Source of the DNA: an uncultured Prevotellaceae bacterium
GTDB taxonomy: Bacteria > Bacteroidota > Bacteroidia > Bacteroidales > Bacteroidaceae
Direction of reading: 5' to 3'
Length of the DNA stretch: 64,000 nt
Assembly: GCA_902800185.1 (NCBI GenBank)
Contig: CADCDK010000005.1
Span: 1 to 64,000, forward strand
Shown: positions 26,901-34,924 of the stretch, in pieces
How positions within the stretch are numbered: the first letter of the stretch is position 1
How the letters are laid out: each line of letters opens with the position of its first letter
The notes under the pieces: model-generated
Databases searched by the model: none
Seen by the model: the letters and a program-made list of their open reading frames with translations, nothing else
Told to the model about the DNA's origin: nothing
Translations under genes and position numbers: made by a program

Positions 26901-29459
26901 ACGGTTGATGACTATCAACTGGTGTTCAGTCATTTCGACGATTCGTTCTTCCCGAATCCGTATATGGGTTTATTCGGAGGACGGAAGTATATCCGTGTTC
27001 GCGGTTCTCGTGCTAACACTGTATTGCAAGAGGTTCCTCTCATGGCATCAGCGAAAATGGAATATGCCAGTTTGGATATGGCTGATTTGGATATGGCTGA
27101 TGATATGGCTTTGCAAGGCAAGATTGCCGGTTTGAATATCGTTTCTAAGAACACGGATACGGAAGTCATCACTAACGCTGACATGGCTGGGGAAGGTGTG
27201 CAGATGCGTGAGAACCTCAATGAGACGGCTTTCTTCTATCCAGCCCTGCGCACCGATTCGTCAGGCCATATCTCCCTGCGCTTCACCCTGCCCGAGAGTG
27301 TCACCACGTGGCGTTTCATCGGACTGGCACATGACCGCGATGTGAACTACGGATTCCTCGACGGGGAGACGGTTGCCAAGAAGGATGTGATGATACAGCC
27401 CAATATGCCCCGTTTCTTGCGTCAGGGTGATGATGCTACGATTTCTGCAAGACTCATCAATACGACAGACCGTGAGGTGTCGGGCACGGCACGCATCCAA
27501 CTGTTGGATGCCGAGACCGAACAGGTCATCTACACCGAGGAACTCCCCTTCACAGTGGAGGCAGGAAAGACAGGTAGTGTCACCTTCGCTCCTCGCTCCT
27601 TGCCCCTTGCCTCTCAAAGCGCCCTCTATATCTGCCGCATGACGGCTGAGGGTGACACTTTCAGTGATGGAGAGCAACACTACCTACCCATCCTGCCCGA
27701 TCAGGAGATGGTGACAACCACCATCCCCTTTACCCTTCAGGAAAATCAAACTTCGTACCTTTTACCTCTTTCCTCTCACCTCTCATCTGATACTGCTCAT
27801 CTCACCTTGGAGTACACCAACAACCCTGCATGGCTGATGATACAGGCATTGCCCACCGTTGCCAATGCCAACGAGAAGAATGCTATCAGTCTTGTGTCGG
27901 CGTTCTATGCCAATAGCATCGCTTCGCACATCTTGCACCAGTCACCCGAAGTGAAGCGGGTCATCGAACTTTGGCAGCAGGAACGTGGTGAGGAGACATC
28001 GCTGTTGAGTAGTCTGGAGAAGAACCAGGAACTGAAATCGTTGGTGCTCGACGAGACACCGTGGGTAGCAGAAGCTACCAGCGAGAGCGATCAGAAACGC
28101 CAACTCATCAACTTCTTCGATGAGAACACGGTCAGCAACCGACTTTCAACACTCGTCTCTCAACTTTCATCTCTACAGAACCCCGACGGCTCGTTCAGTT
28201 GGTGGCAGGGCATGGAAGGTAATCGCTATATGACCTCCGCTGTTGTTGAGACGTTGGTTCGTCTGAACACACTTGTTGGCAGACAGGAAGCAACGGCTCA
28301 GATGCTTGGTAAAGCTATGGGCTATCTTGCTGTTAAGGCACATGAAGAGGTGTTGGAGCTGAAAAAGGAAGCCAAGAAAGGACAGAAGAATCTTCGTCCG
28401 AGTGAGTTGGCAGTCTGTTACCTCTATGCACAGGCTCTTGACGGTACCGAGCTGACAGCCAGTCAGAAAGAGGATGTGAGCTACCTAACGGCATTGCTGG
28501 CCAAGCAGACCAAGGCGTTCACTATCTATGGAAAGGCGGTTTCTTCCGTTGTGCTCGCCAAGAATAATTATCTGAAGAAGGCTTCGGAGTATCTGCAGAG
28601 CATTCGTGAGTACACCGTCTATACAGAAGAGATGGGGCGCTATTTCGATACACCGAAAGCTCAATACAGTTGGTTCGACTATAGGATTCCTACAGAGGTG
28701 GCAGCAATAGAAGCCATCCGACTGCTGGAGCCACAGGACAGGCAGACTGTTGAGGAGATGCAACGCTGGCTGTTGCAGTCGAAGCGCACGCAGAGCTGGG
28801 ATACACCCGTTAACACCGTCAATGCTGTCTATGCCTTTTTACAAGGAGTTCAAGGTGAATCACACAACGCACTCCATACCCCACATACTGCGGTTTTCAA
28901 ACTAAACGGAGAACTGCTTGACCTACCGAAGGCAACAGCAGGCTTAGGCTACGTGAAGACCAGTCTTGCTGTCAAGGGAGAATCAGAGGAACCCTCTCTT
29001 GCTATTGAGAGAACCGGTGAAGGTACTTCGTGGGGAGCACTCTATATCCAGCAGATGCAACCCATTGCTACCATTACTGATGCCTCCGCAGGGCTGAAGG
29101 TGACAAGGGAGATGGTTGCACCTTCGACTTCTCACCTCAAGATAGGCGACCGTGTCAAGGTGCGTCTGACCATTATTGCCGAGCGTGACTACGACTTTGT
29201 GCAGTTGATTGACAAGCGGGCGGCGTGCATGGAACCCGTTGGACAGCTTAGTGGCTACCATTGGGGTTACTACTGTTCTCCGCGAGACAACAGTACCAAC
29301 TACTACTTCGACCGTCTTGCCAAGGGTAAACATGTGATCGAGACAGAGTATTACATTGACCGAACAGGCACGTACCAGACGGGAACCTGTACCGTACAGT
29401 GTGCATACGCCCCAGAGTACACTGCCCGCACAGCGGCGCAGACAATCCATGTTGAGTGA
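23916..29459 (+). CDS. Large alpha-2-macroglobulin-family envelope protein
   Basis: An 1847-residue exported protein. Signal peptide NRTIVILLMFLVIPMRIMA, a long helical N-terminal region, then macroglobulin domains: TDRALYRPGQTVHVSVLAWK (MG2, about residue 500), VEEYKRPTFQVEFD, the A2M block (FFYPALRTDSSGHISLRFTL, about 1105, and ETVAKKDVMIQPNMPRFLRQ), and a helical thioester-like domain (NPAWLMIQALPTVAN, SFSWWQGMEGNRYM). The reactive CxEQ thioester motif is absent where expected. Near residue 1063 it carries DDMALQGKIAGLNIVS, which resembles the TonB-receptor plug signature, after repeated DMAD words. Family members are thought to trap proteases or guard the envelope. The DUF1573 gene follows after 35 bases. 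Confidence 0.9.
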   Translation: MNRTIVILLMFLVIPMRIMADNYTELWKRVEAAAQKDLPQTQIKLLDKIAAKAERERSYGQLLKSQLWRAKVQTEVSPDSLQPAVERLCAAEERVGEKEPVLAAVYESVLGRIYRDNSMLGENHVALSKQYYAQSLRHPELLAAASSQGYEPLVEKGIDSRIFNHDLLHVLGIEAQDYKTLYQYYATHGNRPAACICAARCHSHSLLTTDLNLDSLMVLYADLSECGELALAKYHQQRAQKTMTPQQRVACIDDILSRWGTWKPLNTLRNERAGLVAPKFHVTVEQGMALPHVPINISIDEVRNVSQLSITITKLNITGRDNYEPDNADDLKKLKSLVQKTFKPISVSRHYEGYQPWDFLKDSVSIEGLPVGTYLMEVKADAEGLSPDYALLHVSNLYAMHETLPDNRMRVVVVDATTGVPVPEATVRLSRYARYGEKEQAYVSVTDQKGEINYTYDNQRPDRIYVCKDEDTAYPEHYLNVYFSYYNNENIQKQSNLYTDRALYRPGQTVHVSVLAWKVQDKTQHSVLANEEITLALRDANRKIVNEQNVVTDELGVASADFILPTSGLTGRFSIRCSLSGNAVSFSVEEYKRPTFQVEFDEVHEAYHPGDTIEVHGTARSFAGVSVQDAAVAVRVTRSPAFWWYHSNEQTEEIMADSIRTDADGRFSLRVPMLVPNSVLDSRLTSLNSYYYTFRIAADATDAAGETRHGEMTLPLSNRATSFSLSMPTMILADSAATVTFQYLNNAGKPIEGTVSYYIDQEKKARTTVANTPVELPLSKLKSGEHTLLAVCGTDTLRQQFTVFSMSDKHPAMETHDWFYASAKEFPRDGGPIYIQMGSSDDNQHIVYTLIAGEKLLESGTIDQSNAVTTRTFTYQEEYGDGALFTCAWVRNGQLYKHQTELRKPLPDKRLLLKWTTFRDRLTPGQQEEWTLSVTRPDGTPARASLMATLFDRSLDEILQHSWSFSPMMWLNLPSTTWYGWSAASLSFFEEKSRHTVDDYQLVFSHFDDSFFPNPYMGLFGGRKYIRVRGSRANTVLQEVPLMASAKMEYASLDMADLDMADDMALQGKIAGLNIVSKNTDTEVITNADMAGEGVQMRENLNETAFFYPALRTDSSGHISLRFTLPESVTTWRFIGLAHDRDVNYGFLDGETVAKKDVMIQPNMPRFLRQGDDATISARLINTTDREVSGTARIQLLDAETEQVIYTEELPFTVEAGKTGSVTFAPRSLPLASQSALYICRMTAEGDTFSDGEQHYLPILPDQEMVTTTIPFTLQENQTSYLLPLSSHLSSDTAHLTLEYTNNPAWLMIQALPTVANANEKNAISLVSAFYANSIASHILHQSPEVKRVIELWQQERGEETSLLSSLEKNQELKSLVLDETPWVAEATSESDQKRQLINFFDENTVSNRLSTLVSQLSSLQNPDGSFSWWQGMEGNRYMTSAVVETLVRLNTLVGRQEATAQMLGKAMGYLAVKAHEEVLELKKEAKKGQKNLRPSELAVCYLYAQALDGTELTASQKEDVSYLTALLAKQTKAFTIYGKAVSSVVLAKNNYLKKASEYLQSIREYTVYTEEMGRYFDTPKAQYSWFDYRIPTEVAAIEAIRLLEPQDRQTVEEMQRWLLQSKRTQSWDTPVNTVNAVYAFLQGVQGESHNALHTPHTAVFKLNGELLDLPKATAGLGYVKTSLAVKGESEEPSLAIERTGEGTSWGALYIQQMQPIATITDASAGLKVTREMVAPSTSHLKIGDRVKVRLTIIAERDYDFVQLIDKRAACMEPVGQLSGYHWGYYCSPRDNSTNYYFDRLAKGKHVIETEYYIDRTGTYQTGTCTVQCAYAPEYTARTAAQTIHVE

Positions 29460-29494
29460 ATGTAGTTTGATATGCTAATCAAATCAATAAGATA

Positions 29495-30556
29495 ATGAAC
29501 AAGAAGACAATCATCATGGCGATGCTGGCAATGGTCTTTGGACAGGCCGATGCACAGCGAGTGGAGGTGAAGAGCAATGTCATCAATCTGGGACAGGTGC
29601 TCTTCCGTGCTCCAGTGTCAGCTGAGTTTGAATTGAAGAACACGGGCGGACATCCCTATATTATTAATAAGGTGAGAACAAGCTGTGGATGTACAACAGT
29701 AGAATATCCCCACAAGGCAGTGGCTGGCGGTGAGGCCTTTACGGTGAAAGCCACCTATGACGCAGCCGTGATGGGACACTTCGAGAAGCAAGTGGCAATC
29801 TATTCAAACGCTGGAGAAAAGCCTCTGTACCTGACAATCAAGGGAATTGTTGTTGACGAGGTGGTTGACTATGTAGGTGACTATCCTTATCAGCTCGGAG
29901 AATTGTTGGCAGATGCCGATAATATCGAGTTCGATAACGTTAATCAGGGAGATCGTCCCTACATGCGTTTCCATATCATGAACAACTCTTCGCGTATGGC
30001 CGAGCCGGTGGTGATGCACCTGCCGAACTATCTGAAGGCAGAGGTGTCGCCGTCAAGACTGGCACCCGGACGGAGTGGGGTAGTGACGATACAGCTCAAT
30101 TCCAATGACCTGCGCGACTATGGACTGACACAGACCACGGTGTTCCTGGGACTGTTCCCTGGTGACAAGGTTGCCACGAACAAGGCCATCGGCGTGTCGG
30201 CAGTCCTGTTGCCGAACTTTGGAGAGATGACGGCTGCCGAGATGGAGCAGGCTCCCCGTATAGAACTCTCGGCAACAACGGTAGATTTTGACCGTAAGGG
30301 CAAGAACAAACAGCGGGCCGACATCTTGCTGACCAATGTTGGAAAGAGTGAACTCGACATCAGTGCGTTGCAGATGTTCACGACAGGATTGCAGGTGTCA
30401 CTCAATAAGACAAAGCTCAAAGCCGGGGAAAGTGCGCACCTGCGTATCACTGGTGAAATGAAGGAACTGGCTAAGCAGCATACAAAGCCACGTGTGCTGA
30501 TGATAACCAATGACCCCACCACGCCGAAGGTCATCGTGGGAGTCACGGTCAAGTAA
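29495..30556 (+). CDS. Exported DUF1573 protein
   Basis: A 353-residue protein with a signal peptide (KKTIIMAMLAMVFGQADA) and two Ig-like beta domains. The first has the DUF1573 signature: FELKNTGGHPYIINKVRTSC, then GCTTVEYPHKAVAGGE and VKATYDAAVMGHFEKQVAIY. The second (ADILLTNVGKSELDISALQ) is a related ASH/Ig fold. Function is unknown; such proteins are abundant in the Bacteroidota periplasm. It lies 35 bases after the alpha-2-macroglobulin gene and 41 bases before ispH, on the same strand. Confidence 0.88.
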   Translation: MNKKTIIMAMLAMVFGQADAQRVEVKSNVINLGQVLFRAPVSAEFELKNTGGHPYIINKVRTSCGCTTVEYPHKAVAGGEAFTVKATYDAAVMGHFEKQVAIYSNAGEKPLYLTIKGIVVDEVVDYVGDYPYQLGELLADADNIEFDNVNQGDRPYMRFHIMNNSSRMAEPVVMHLPNYLKAEVSPSRLAPGRSGVVTIQLNSNDLRDYGLTQTTVFLGLFPGDKVATNKAIGVSAVLLPNFGEMTAAEMEQAPRIELSATTVDFDRKGKNKQRADILLTNVGKSELDISALQMFTTGLQVSLNKTKLKAGESAHLRITGEMKELAKQHTKPRVLMITNDPTTPKVIVGVTVK

Positions 30557-30597
30557 TGGGGAACTGATGTTCCTAAAACTCCTTATCATAATAGACG

Positions 30598-31455
30598 ATG
30601 CTTCAGATTGAAATAGACGAAGGCAGTGGTTTTTGCTTTGGCGTGACCACGGCTATCCGCAAGGCAGAAGAGGAACTTGCGAAAGGTTCCACGTTGTATT
30701 GCCTGGGCGATATTGTGCATAATGGCATGGAGGTGGAACGCCTGCATGAGCGTGGACTGATGACCATCACGCATGACGACCTGCATCGTCTGCATGACGT
30801 GAAGGTTCTGTTGCGGGCACATGGTGAGCCGCCCGAGACATACGAGATAGCACGGAAGAACAATATAGAGATTATTGATGCTACCTGCCCTGTGGTGTTG
30901 CAGTTGCAACGTCGCATCAAGAAACAGTTTGACGAGAGGAAGTCGGCGCAGATCGTCATCTTTGGCAAGCCTGGACATGCGGAAGTGCTCGGACTGGTCG
31001 GTCAGACTGACGGCACCGCCATTGTCATAGCGAAGTTTGAAGATGTGAAGCAGTTGGACTTCACACGTGACATCTATCTCTATTCGCAAACCACGAAGAG
31101 CCTGGATGAGTTCCATCGTATCATTACCTATATTCAGGAACACATTGCACCATCAGCAACGTTCAAGAGCTACGACACCATCTGCCGACAGGTGGCCAAC
31201 CGTATGCCGAACATTGCGACATTTGCCGCCCGTCACGACTTGATTCTTTTTGTCAGTGGGCGCAAGAGCTCTAACGGTAAGGTGCTCTTCAACGAATGCA
31301 AGAGCGTGAATCCCAACAGTTACCAGATAGAACGGGCTGAGGAAATCGACATGCGTTGGATAGAGGGAGTGGAGACCATCGGCATCTGCGGAGCCACCAG
31401 CACTCCCAAATGGCTTATGGAAGAGTGCCGCGACTATATCTTGAGAAGGGAATAG
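30598..31455 (+). CDS. ispH: 4-hydroxy-3-methylbut-2-enyl diphosphate reductase
   Basis: Last enzyme of the MEP isoprenoid pathway: reduces HMBPP to IPP and DMAPP using a [4Fe-4S] cluster. The 285-residue protein has all three cluster cysteines (EGSGFCFGV, IDATCPVVLQ, IGICGATSTPKWLMEE), substrate-binding histidines in LGDIVHNGMEVERL and RAHGEPPETYEIA, and SYDTICRQVANRM. It converges on cmk with 8 bases between the stops. The ispH/cmk/porQ neighbourhood is, to my knowledge, recurrent in Bacteroidota. Confidence 0.97.
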   Translation: MLQIEIDEGSGFCFGVTTAIRKAEEELAKGSTLYCLGDIVHNGMEVERLHERGLMTITHDDLHRLHDVKVLLRAHGEPPETYEIARKNNIEIIDATCPVVLQLQRRIKKQFDERKSAQIVIFGKPGHAEVLGLVGQTDGTAIVIAKFEDVKQLDFTRDIYLYSQTTKSLDEFHRIITYIQEHIAPSATFKSYDTICRQVANRMPNIATFAARHDLILFVSGRKSSNGKVLFNECKSVNPNSYQIERAEEIDMRWIEGVETIGICGATSTPKWLMEECRDYILRRE

Positions 31456-31463
31456 CGTCGTTC

Positions 31464-32153
31464 TTATGATGCGGCTTTCTCGTACTGAGCCATGAGCCAG
31501 TCGTTCTGTTCGGAAATGGTCATGTGGCTATTGTCGAGCACCACGGCATCTTCTGCCTGTCGCAGAGGAGAAACCTCACGATGAGAGTCAATGTAGTCGC
31601 GTTCCTGTACGTTGCGCAGAATGTCTTCGTAGTCGGCTGGCATGCCTTTGGCTTGTAGCTCGTCAAAGCGTCGTTGGGCACGAACCTCGGCGGAAGCCGT
31701 GACGAAGATTTTCAGTTCTGCCTGTGGAAATACGGTCGTGCCGATGTCGCGCCCGTCCATCACGATGCCTTTCTCCTTGCCCATACGTTGTTGCTGAGCC
31801 ACCATCTCCGTGCGGACGAAGTCGAGTGTGGCAACGGGACTGACATGGTTAGAGACTTCTAACGAGCGAATCAGCTGTTCCACCAGTTCACCGTTCAGAT
31901 AAGTGTCGGGTCTTCCCGTCTCAGGATTGAACTTGAACGTGATATTGATTTGAAACATCTGCTGGCGCAGTCCTTCTGCATCCACGCTTCCGTCTTCTTT
32001 GATGAGCTGGTTGCGCAGGGCATAGAGCGTGACAGCACGATACATGGCCCCAGTATCTACATAGACATAACCGATGCGGCGGGCAAGATCCTTGGCCATT
32101 GTGCTTTTTCCGCACGAGGAATGGCCGTCGATGGCAATGATGATTTTCTTCAT
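31464..32153 (-). CDS. cmk: Cytidylate kinase
   Basis: Phosphorylates CMP and dCMP with ATP. The 229-residue protein opens with [20 protein letters not shown] (P-loop), followed by [19 protein letters not shown], the family insert with [40 protein letters not shown], and a C-terminal [20 protein letters not shown]. All substrate-binding blocks are present. It lies 34 bases downstream of porQ on the same strand, so the two are probably co-transcribed. Confidence 0.96.
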   Translation of the reverse strand: MKKIIIAIDGHSSCGKSTMAKDLARRIGYVYVDTGAMYRAVTLYALRNQLIKEDGSVDAEGLRQQMFQINITFKFNPETGRPDTYLNGELVEQLIRSLEVSNHVSPVATLDFVRTEMVAQQQRMGKEKGIVMDGRDIGTTVFPQAELKIFVTASAEVRAQRRFDELQAKGMPADYEDILRNVQERDYIDSHREVSPLRQAEDAVVLDNSHMTISEQNDWLMAQYEKAAS

Positions 32154-32187
32154 ATATTCTTAATTCCCAGTTATCAATGTGAATTCC

Positions 32188-33180
32188 CTATAGGGTGTAT
32201 CCCAAATTGAACATCAGTGAGCGTGAGGAGACATGGTACTTACCGTAGCTCACGGCAATCTTGATTCGTTCCAGGTTCAGGCCGGCTCCAAGGGCCAGTC
32301 CTGCGTTGTGGGAACTCTCGTCACTGCCCGAGGCTATCTTCATCTCATAGGCACGGCGGAAGTTGTAGCCCACAGCCACCCATGTCTGCTTGGTTGGCAT
32401 CACGTCAACACCCGCCACGGCGTGGTTGGCGAAGCGATAACCCCAGTGGTTCAGGTCGATGAGAGTCAGGTGGAAGCGAACGGGCATGTTCTGCATCTGT
32501 TTGGAAACGCCTATCTGCAAGTCGAAGGGCATGCGGTCGTACTCTTCGTCATAGGCTTTGATCTGTCCGCCGAGGTTCTTGGCGACAACCGATACCGACC
32601 ATAGGCGATTTGGGTCGAAATAGTTCAGTCCGAGGTCAACGCCTACCGCCATGGAGTTGTATTCACCAATGGTGGAACTGATGAATCGTGCTGCGATACC
32701 GCCTGCAATGCGGTTGGTGAGCAGGTAGGAGAAATAGCCCGCCATAGCAATGTCACGTGCCGTGAAATCTCCTGTCTGTATGCCTTCCTCGTTGGTTTCC
32801 TTCATCTTGCCATAGTCGATGAACTGTCCCGATGCTGCCCAGGAAGCCCGTTCTTTTACAATGCGGTTAAAGGAAGCACTGGCGGTGTTCACACCCTCCA
32901 TATAGTTCATATAATTCAGACCGATGGTCTTGTCGGAGACAGTAGAGAGCAATGCCGGGTTGTGGAACATCAGTGCAGGTTCATCTTCGACCAACGTAAT
33001 GTTGTCGCCACCCAGTGCGGCGGCATGCGCACTCACCGGCAGTCGCAGGAAGTTGTATGCCGTCTGGCTCTCCTGTGCGCTCAGGGCCAGTGGCAACAAC
33101 CATGCTAACCACGCGCCCACGCACTTTCGCACCCACGCACTTCTGCACCCACGTACCTTATATATATTATATATCCTCAT
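32188..33180 (-). CDS. porQ: Type IX secretion system protein PorQ
   Basis: Outer-membrane beta-barrel (about 330 residues) of the attachment complex region of the type IX secretion system. It matches the PorV/PorQ type: AYNFLRLPVSAHAAALGGDN, ITLVEDEPALMFHNPALLS, a barrel of alternating strands, and a C-terminal MFNLGYTL. The start is uncertain. An ATG at 33180 lies about 21 bases after a minus-strand -7 box (33202-33209); a GTG at 33132 would give a neat 20-residue signal peptide ending LALSA. The stretch between them encodes a 16-bp tandem repeat. The frame stays open to 33981, but that part is antisense to tonB and is not used. Confidence 0.88.
   Translation of the reverse strand: MRIYNIYKVRGCRSAWVRKCVGAWLAWLLPLALSAQESQTAYNFLRLPVSAHAAALGGDNITLVEDEPALMFHNPALLSTVSDKTIGLNYMNYMEGVNTASASFNRIVKERASWAASGQFIDYGKMKETNEEGIQTGDFTARDIAMAGYFSYLLTNRIAGGIAARFISSTIGEYNSMAVGVDLGLNYFDPNRLWSVSVVAKNLGGQIKAYDEEYDRMPFDLQIGVSKQMQNMPVRFHLTLIDLNHWGYRFANHAVAGVDVMPTKQTWVAVGYNFRRAYEMKIASGSDESSHNAGLALGAGLNLERIKIAVSYGKYHVSSRSLMFNLGYTL
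33109..33156. repeat. 16-bp tandem repeat inside the start region of porQ
   Basis: Plus-strand units CCACGCACTTTCGCAC and CCACGCACTTCTGCAC are flanked by half-units CCACGCGC and CCACGTAC, 48 bases in all. Read on the minus strand it encodes residues from VRGC to VGAW before the signal-peptide core. The unit is not a multiple of three, so a change in copy number would shift the frame relative to the ATG at 33180. Confidence 0.8.
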
Positions 33181-33201
33181 GTCCTTTTTCCTATTCAGAT
33201 G

Positions 33202-33209
33202 CAAAGATA
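33202..33209 (-). promoter_or_regulatory. -7 element upstream of porQ
   Basis: TATCTTTG on the minus strand, 21 bases upstream of the ATG at 33180. No clear -33 partner. Confidence 0.5.
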
Positions 33210-33263
33210 CGAAATAATTCATAAACTTTATCCTGTTCGCATACGTTATTCGAGAATTTTGTC

Positions 33264-33271
33264 TAAATTTG
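33264..33271 (+). promoter_or_regulatory. -7 element upstream of tonB
   Basis: TAAATTTG fits TAnnTTTG and lies 17 bases before the tonB ATG; the -33 region is weak. Confidence 0.5.
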
Positions 33272-33288
33272 CAGCGCTGAAACAGGAT

Positions 33289-33993
33289 ATGGAGCAGAAA
33301 AAGACTGACAAGGCTAATCTTGAGAAAGGACGAGGCCGCAGGTTGCTGATAGGACTTGCGGTCTCTGTTGTGCTGTTTTGGGGAGTCCTGGAGTACAGGA
33401 TGAATCCTGGAGAAGGAGGCTTCGATGCAGAGGCTTTCGATGAACTGGTGGAGGAGATGGAGCTGAACCTGAAACGCGACAAGCCCGACATGATTCCTGT
33501 GGAGCAGAAGCAACCGGAGAAACATCCGTCGGAGGATATCAAGGTGGTCGATGAGGTGCTCGAAGAAAAGCCTGTTGACGATCTTGACAATCAGCTTGCC
33601 ATTGAAGGAGACCCTGCCGATGCGGAGAAGGAATCCGTGGAACCGATAGAGCAGACTCCGAAGGATCTCAATGACAATCCACTTAACATGCGAATTGTCG
33701 AACAGTTGCCCGAATACCCCGGTGGGTTGGCAGAGTTCACCAAGTGGCTGACCAAGAACCTGAAATATCCCGAAGCTGCCCGCAAGCAGAAGATCGAGGG
33801 CAAGGTGGTAGTTTCCTTCATTATCAACAAGGATGGAAGTATCAGCGATGCCAAGGTTGCGAAGGGGGTGAATCCGTTGCTTGATCAAGAAGCGATGCGA
33901 GTCATCAACATGATGCCCAAGTGGAAGCCCGGTGTTCACAATGACCAACCCTGTCGAACCCTCTTTGCTGTTCCAATTCATTTCAAGATATGA
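33289..33993 (+). CDS. tonB: Energy transducer TonB
   Basis: Couples the inner-membrane ExbB-ExbD proton engine to TonB-dependent outer-membrane receptors. This 234-residue protein has a basic cytoplasmic start, one membrane span (LLIGLAVSVVLFWGVLEY, about 21-38), an acidic Pro/Glu/Lys periplasmic spacer, and a C-terminal TonB domain with the Bacteroidota signature EYPGGLAEFTKWLTKNLKYP, GKVVVSFIINKDGSIS and MPKWKPGVHNDQP. The start was placed at the ATG at 33289 because a -7 box lies at 33264-33271; upstream codons would not be transcribed. It overlaps tatD by 4 bases (ATGA). No exbB/exbD in the window. Confidence 0.93.
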   Translation: MEQKKTDKANLEKGRGRRLLIGLAVSVVLFWGVLEYRMNPGEGGFDAEAFDELVEEMELNLKRDKPDMIPVEQKQPEKHPSEDIKVVDEVLEEKPVDDLDNQLAIEGDPADAEKESVEPIEQTPKDLNDNPLNMRIVEQLPEYPGGLAEFTKWLTKNLKYPEAARKQKIEGKVVVSFIINKDGSISDAKVAKGVNPLLDQEAMRVINMMPKWKPGVHNDQPCRTLFAVPIHFKI

Positions 33994-34814
33994 AACATCC
34001 CATGATGATCGATACTCATGCCCACTTGGATGGTGAGGAGTTCAAAGATGACCTTCCCGAGGTGATACAGCGGGCACAGGAGGCCGGTGTCGGTAAGGTG
34101 TTCCTGCCTGCCATCGACTTGAAAACAGTAAAGTCGGTGCTGGCTGTCTGTCGTCAATACCCGGGCTATGCCTATCCGATGGTGGGTCTTCATCCTGAAG
34201 AAGTGCGTTCCGACTGGCGAGAGGTTCTGGAAACCATGAGAACCACTTATCTCTCGCCCGACAATCTCTCGCCCCTTGCCCCTCATTCATCCGATGCCCC
34301 TTTTATTGCCATTGGCGAGGTGGGGCTCGACTACTATTGGAGCCGTGAGTTCGAGCAAGAGCAGTTGGAAGCTTTTGAGGAACAAGTCAGGTGGAGCATA
34401 GAGACCCGCCTGCCGCTGATGATTCATTGCCGCAAGGCACAGAACGAGCTGGTGAAACTGCTTCGGCGCTATGAACAGGATTTGCCCGGTGGCGTGTTCC
34501 ATTGCTTCACGGGCAACGAACACGAGGCCGAGGAATTGCTTTCGTTTGACCGTTTCGTCTTGGGCATAGGGGGTGTGCTGACATTCAAGAAAAGTCATCT
34601 GCCGGAGGTGTTGCCTGCGGTTGTTCCTCTGGATAGGGTGGTGTTGGAGACCGACAGTCCCTACATGGCTCCCGTCCCCCATCGTGGGCAGCGCAATGAG
34701 AGTGCCTACGTTGCCTGCGTGCTCAGTAGGCTTGCTGAAAGCTATGGCATCAGCGAAGCGGAAGTGGCGGAGCAGACCAACCGCAATGTGACGCGGGTGT
34801 TTGGTCTTGAATAG
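33990..34814 (+). CDS. tatD: TatD-family metal-dependent hydrolase/DNase
   Basis: TIM-barrel metallohydrolase of 274 residues. Metal ligands are visible: His-x-His in MIDTHAHLDG, Glu in AIGEVGLDYYW, His in LPLMIHCRKAQ, His in GGVFHCFTGN and Asp in VVLETDSPYMAP; the C-terminal NRNVTRVFGLE is also typical. Family members remove nucleotides from DNA 3' ends and contribute to oxidative damage repair. The ATG overlaps the tonB stop by 4 bases, so the two are translationally coupled. TatD-family type is clear; whether it is closest to TatD or YcfH cannot be settled here. Confidence 0.94.
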   Translation: MKHPMMIDTHAHLDGEEFKDDLPEVIQRAQEAGVGKVFLPAIDLKTVKSVLAVCRQYPGYAYPMVGLHPEEVRSDWREVLETMRTTYLSPDNLSPLAPHSSDAPFIAIGEVGLDYYWSREFEQEQLEAFEEQVRWSIETRLPLMIHCRKAQNELVKLLRRYEQDLPGGVFHCFTGNEHEAEELLSFDRFVLGIGGVLTFKKSHLPEVLPAVVPLDRVVLETDSPYMAPVPHRGQRNESAYVACVLSRLAESYGISEAEVAEQTNRNVTRVFGLE

Positions 34815-34865
34815 AAAATATTATTTTTTTTAGGATAAAAGAGTGTGTAATCCATGCTTTTTTCG

Positions 34866-34873
34866 TAACTTTG
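34866..34873 (+). promoter_or_regulatory. -7 element upstream of the IMP cyclohydrolase gene
   Basis: TAACTTTG, 51 bases before the ATG at 34925, matching TAnnTTTG. It shows that a start as early as 34871 is impossible. Confidence 0.55.
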
Positions 34874-34924
34874 CAGGCTCAAATAGCTATTTATTATATA
34901 CGTTGCAACAAAAAGTTTTTCAAG

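Noticed and set aside
33181-33981. N-terminal extension of porQ on the minus strand
   Set aside because: The extension runs antisense through tonB and past the porQ -7 element; only the part from 33180 matches the family.
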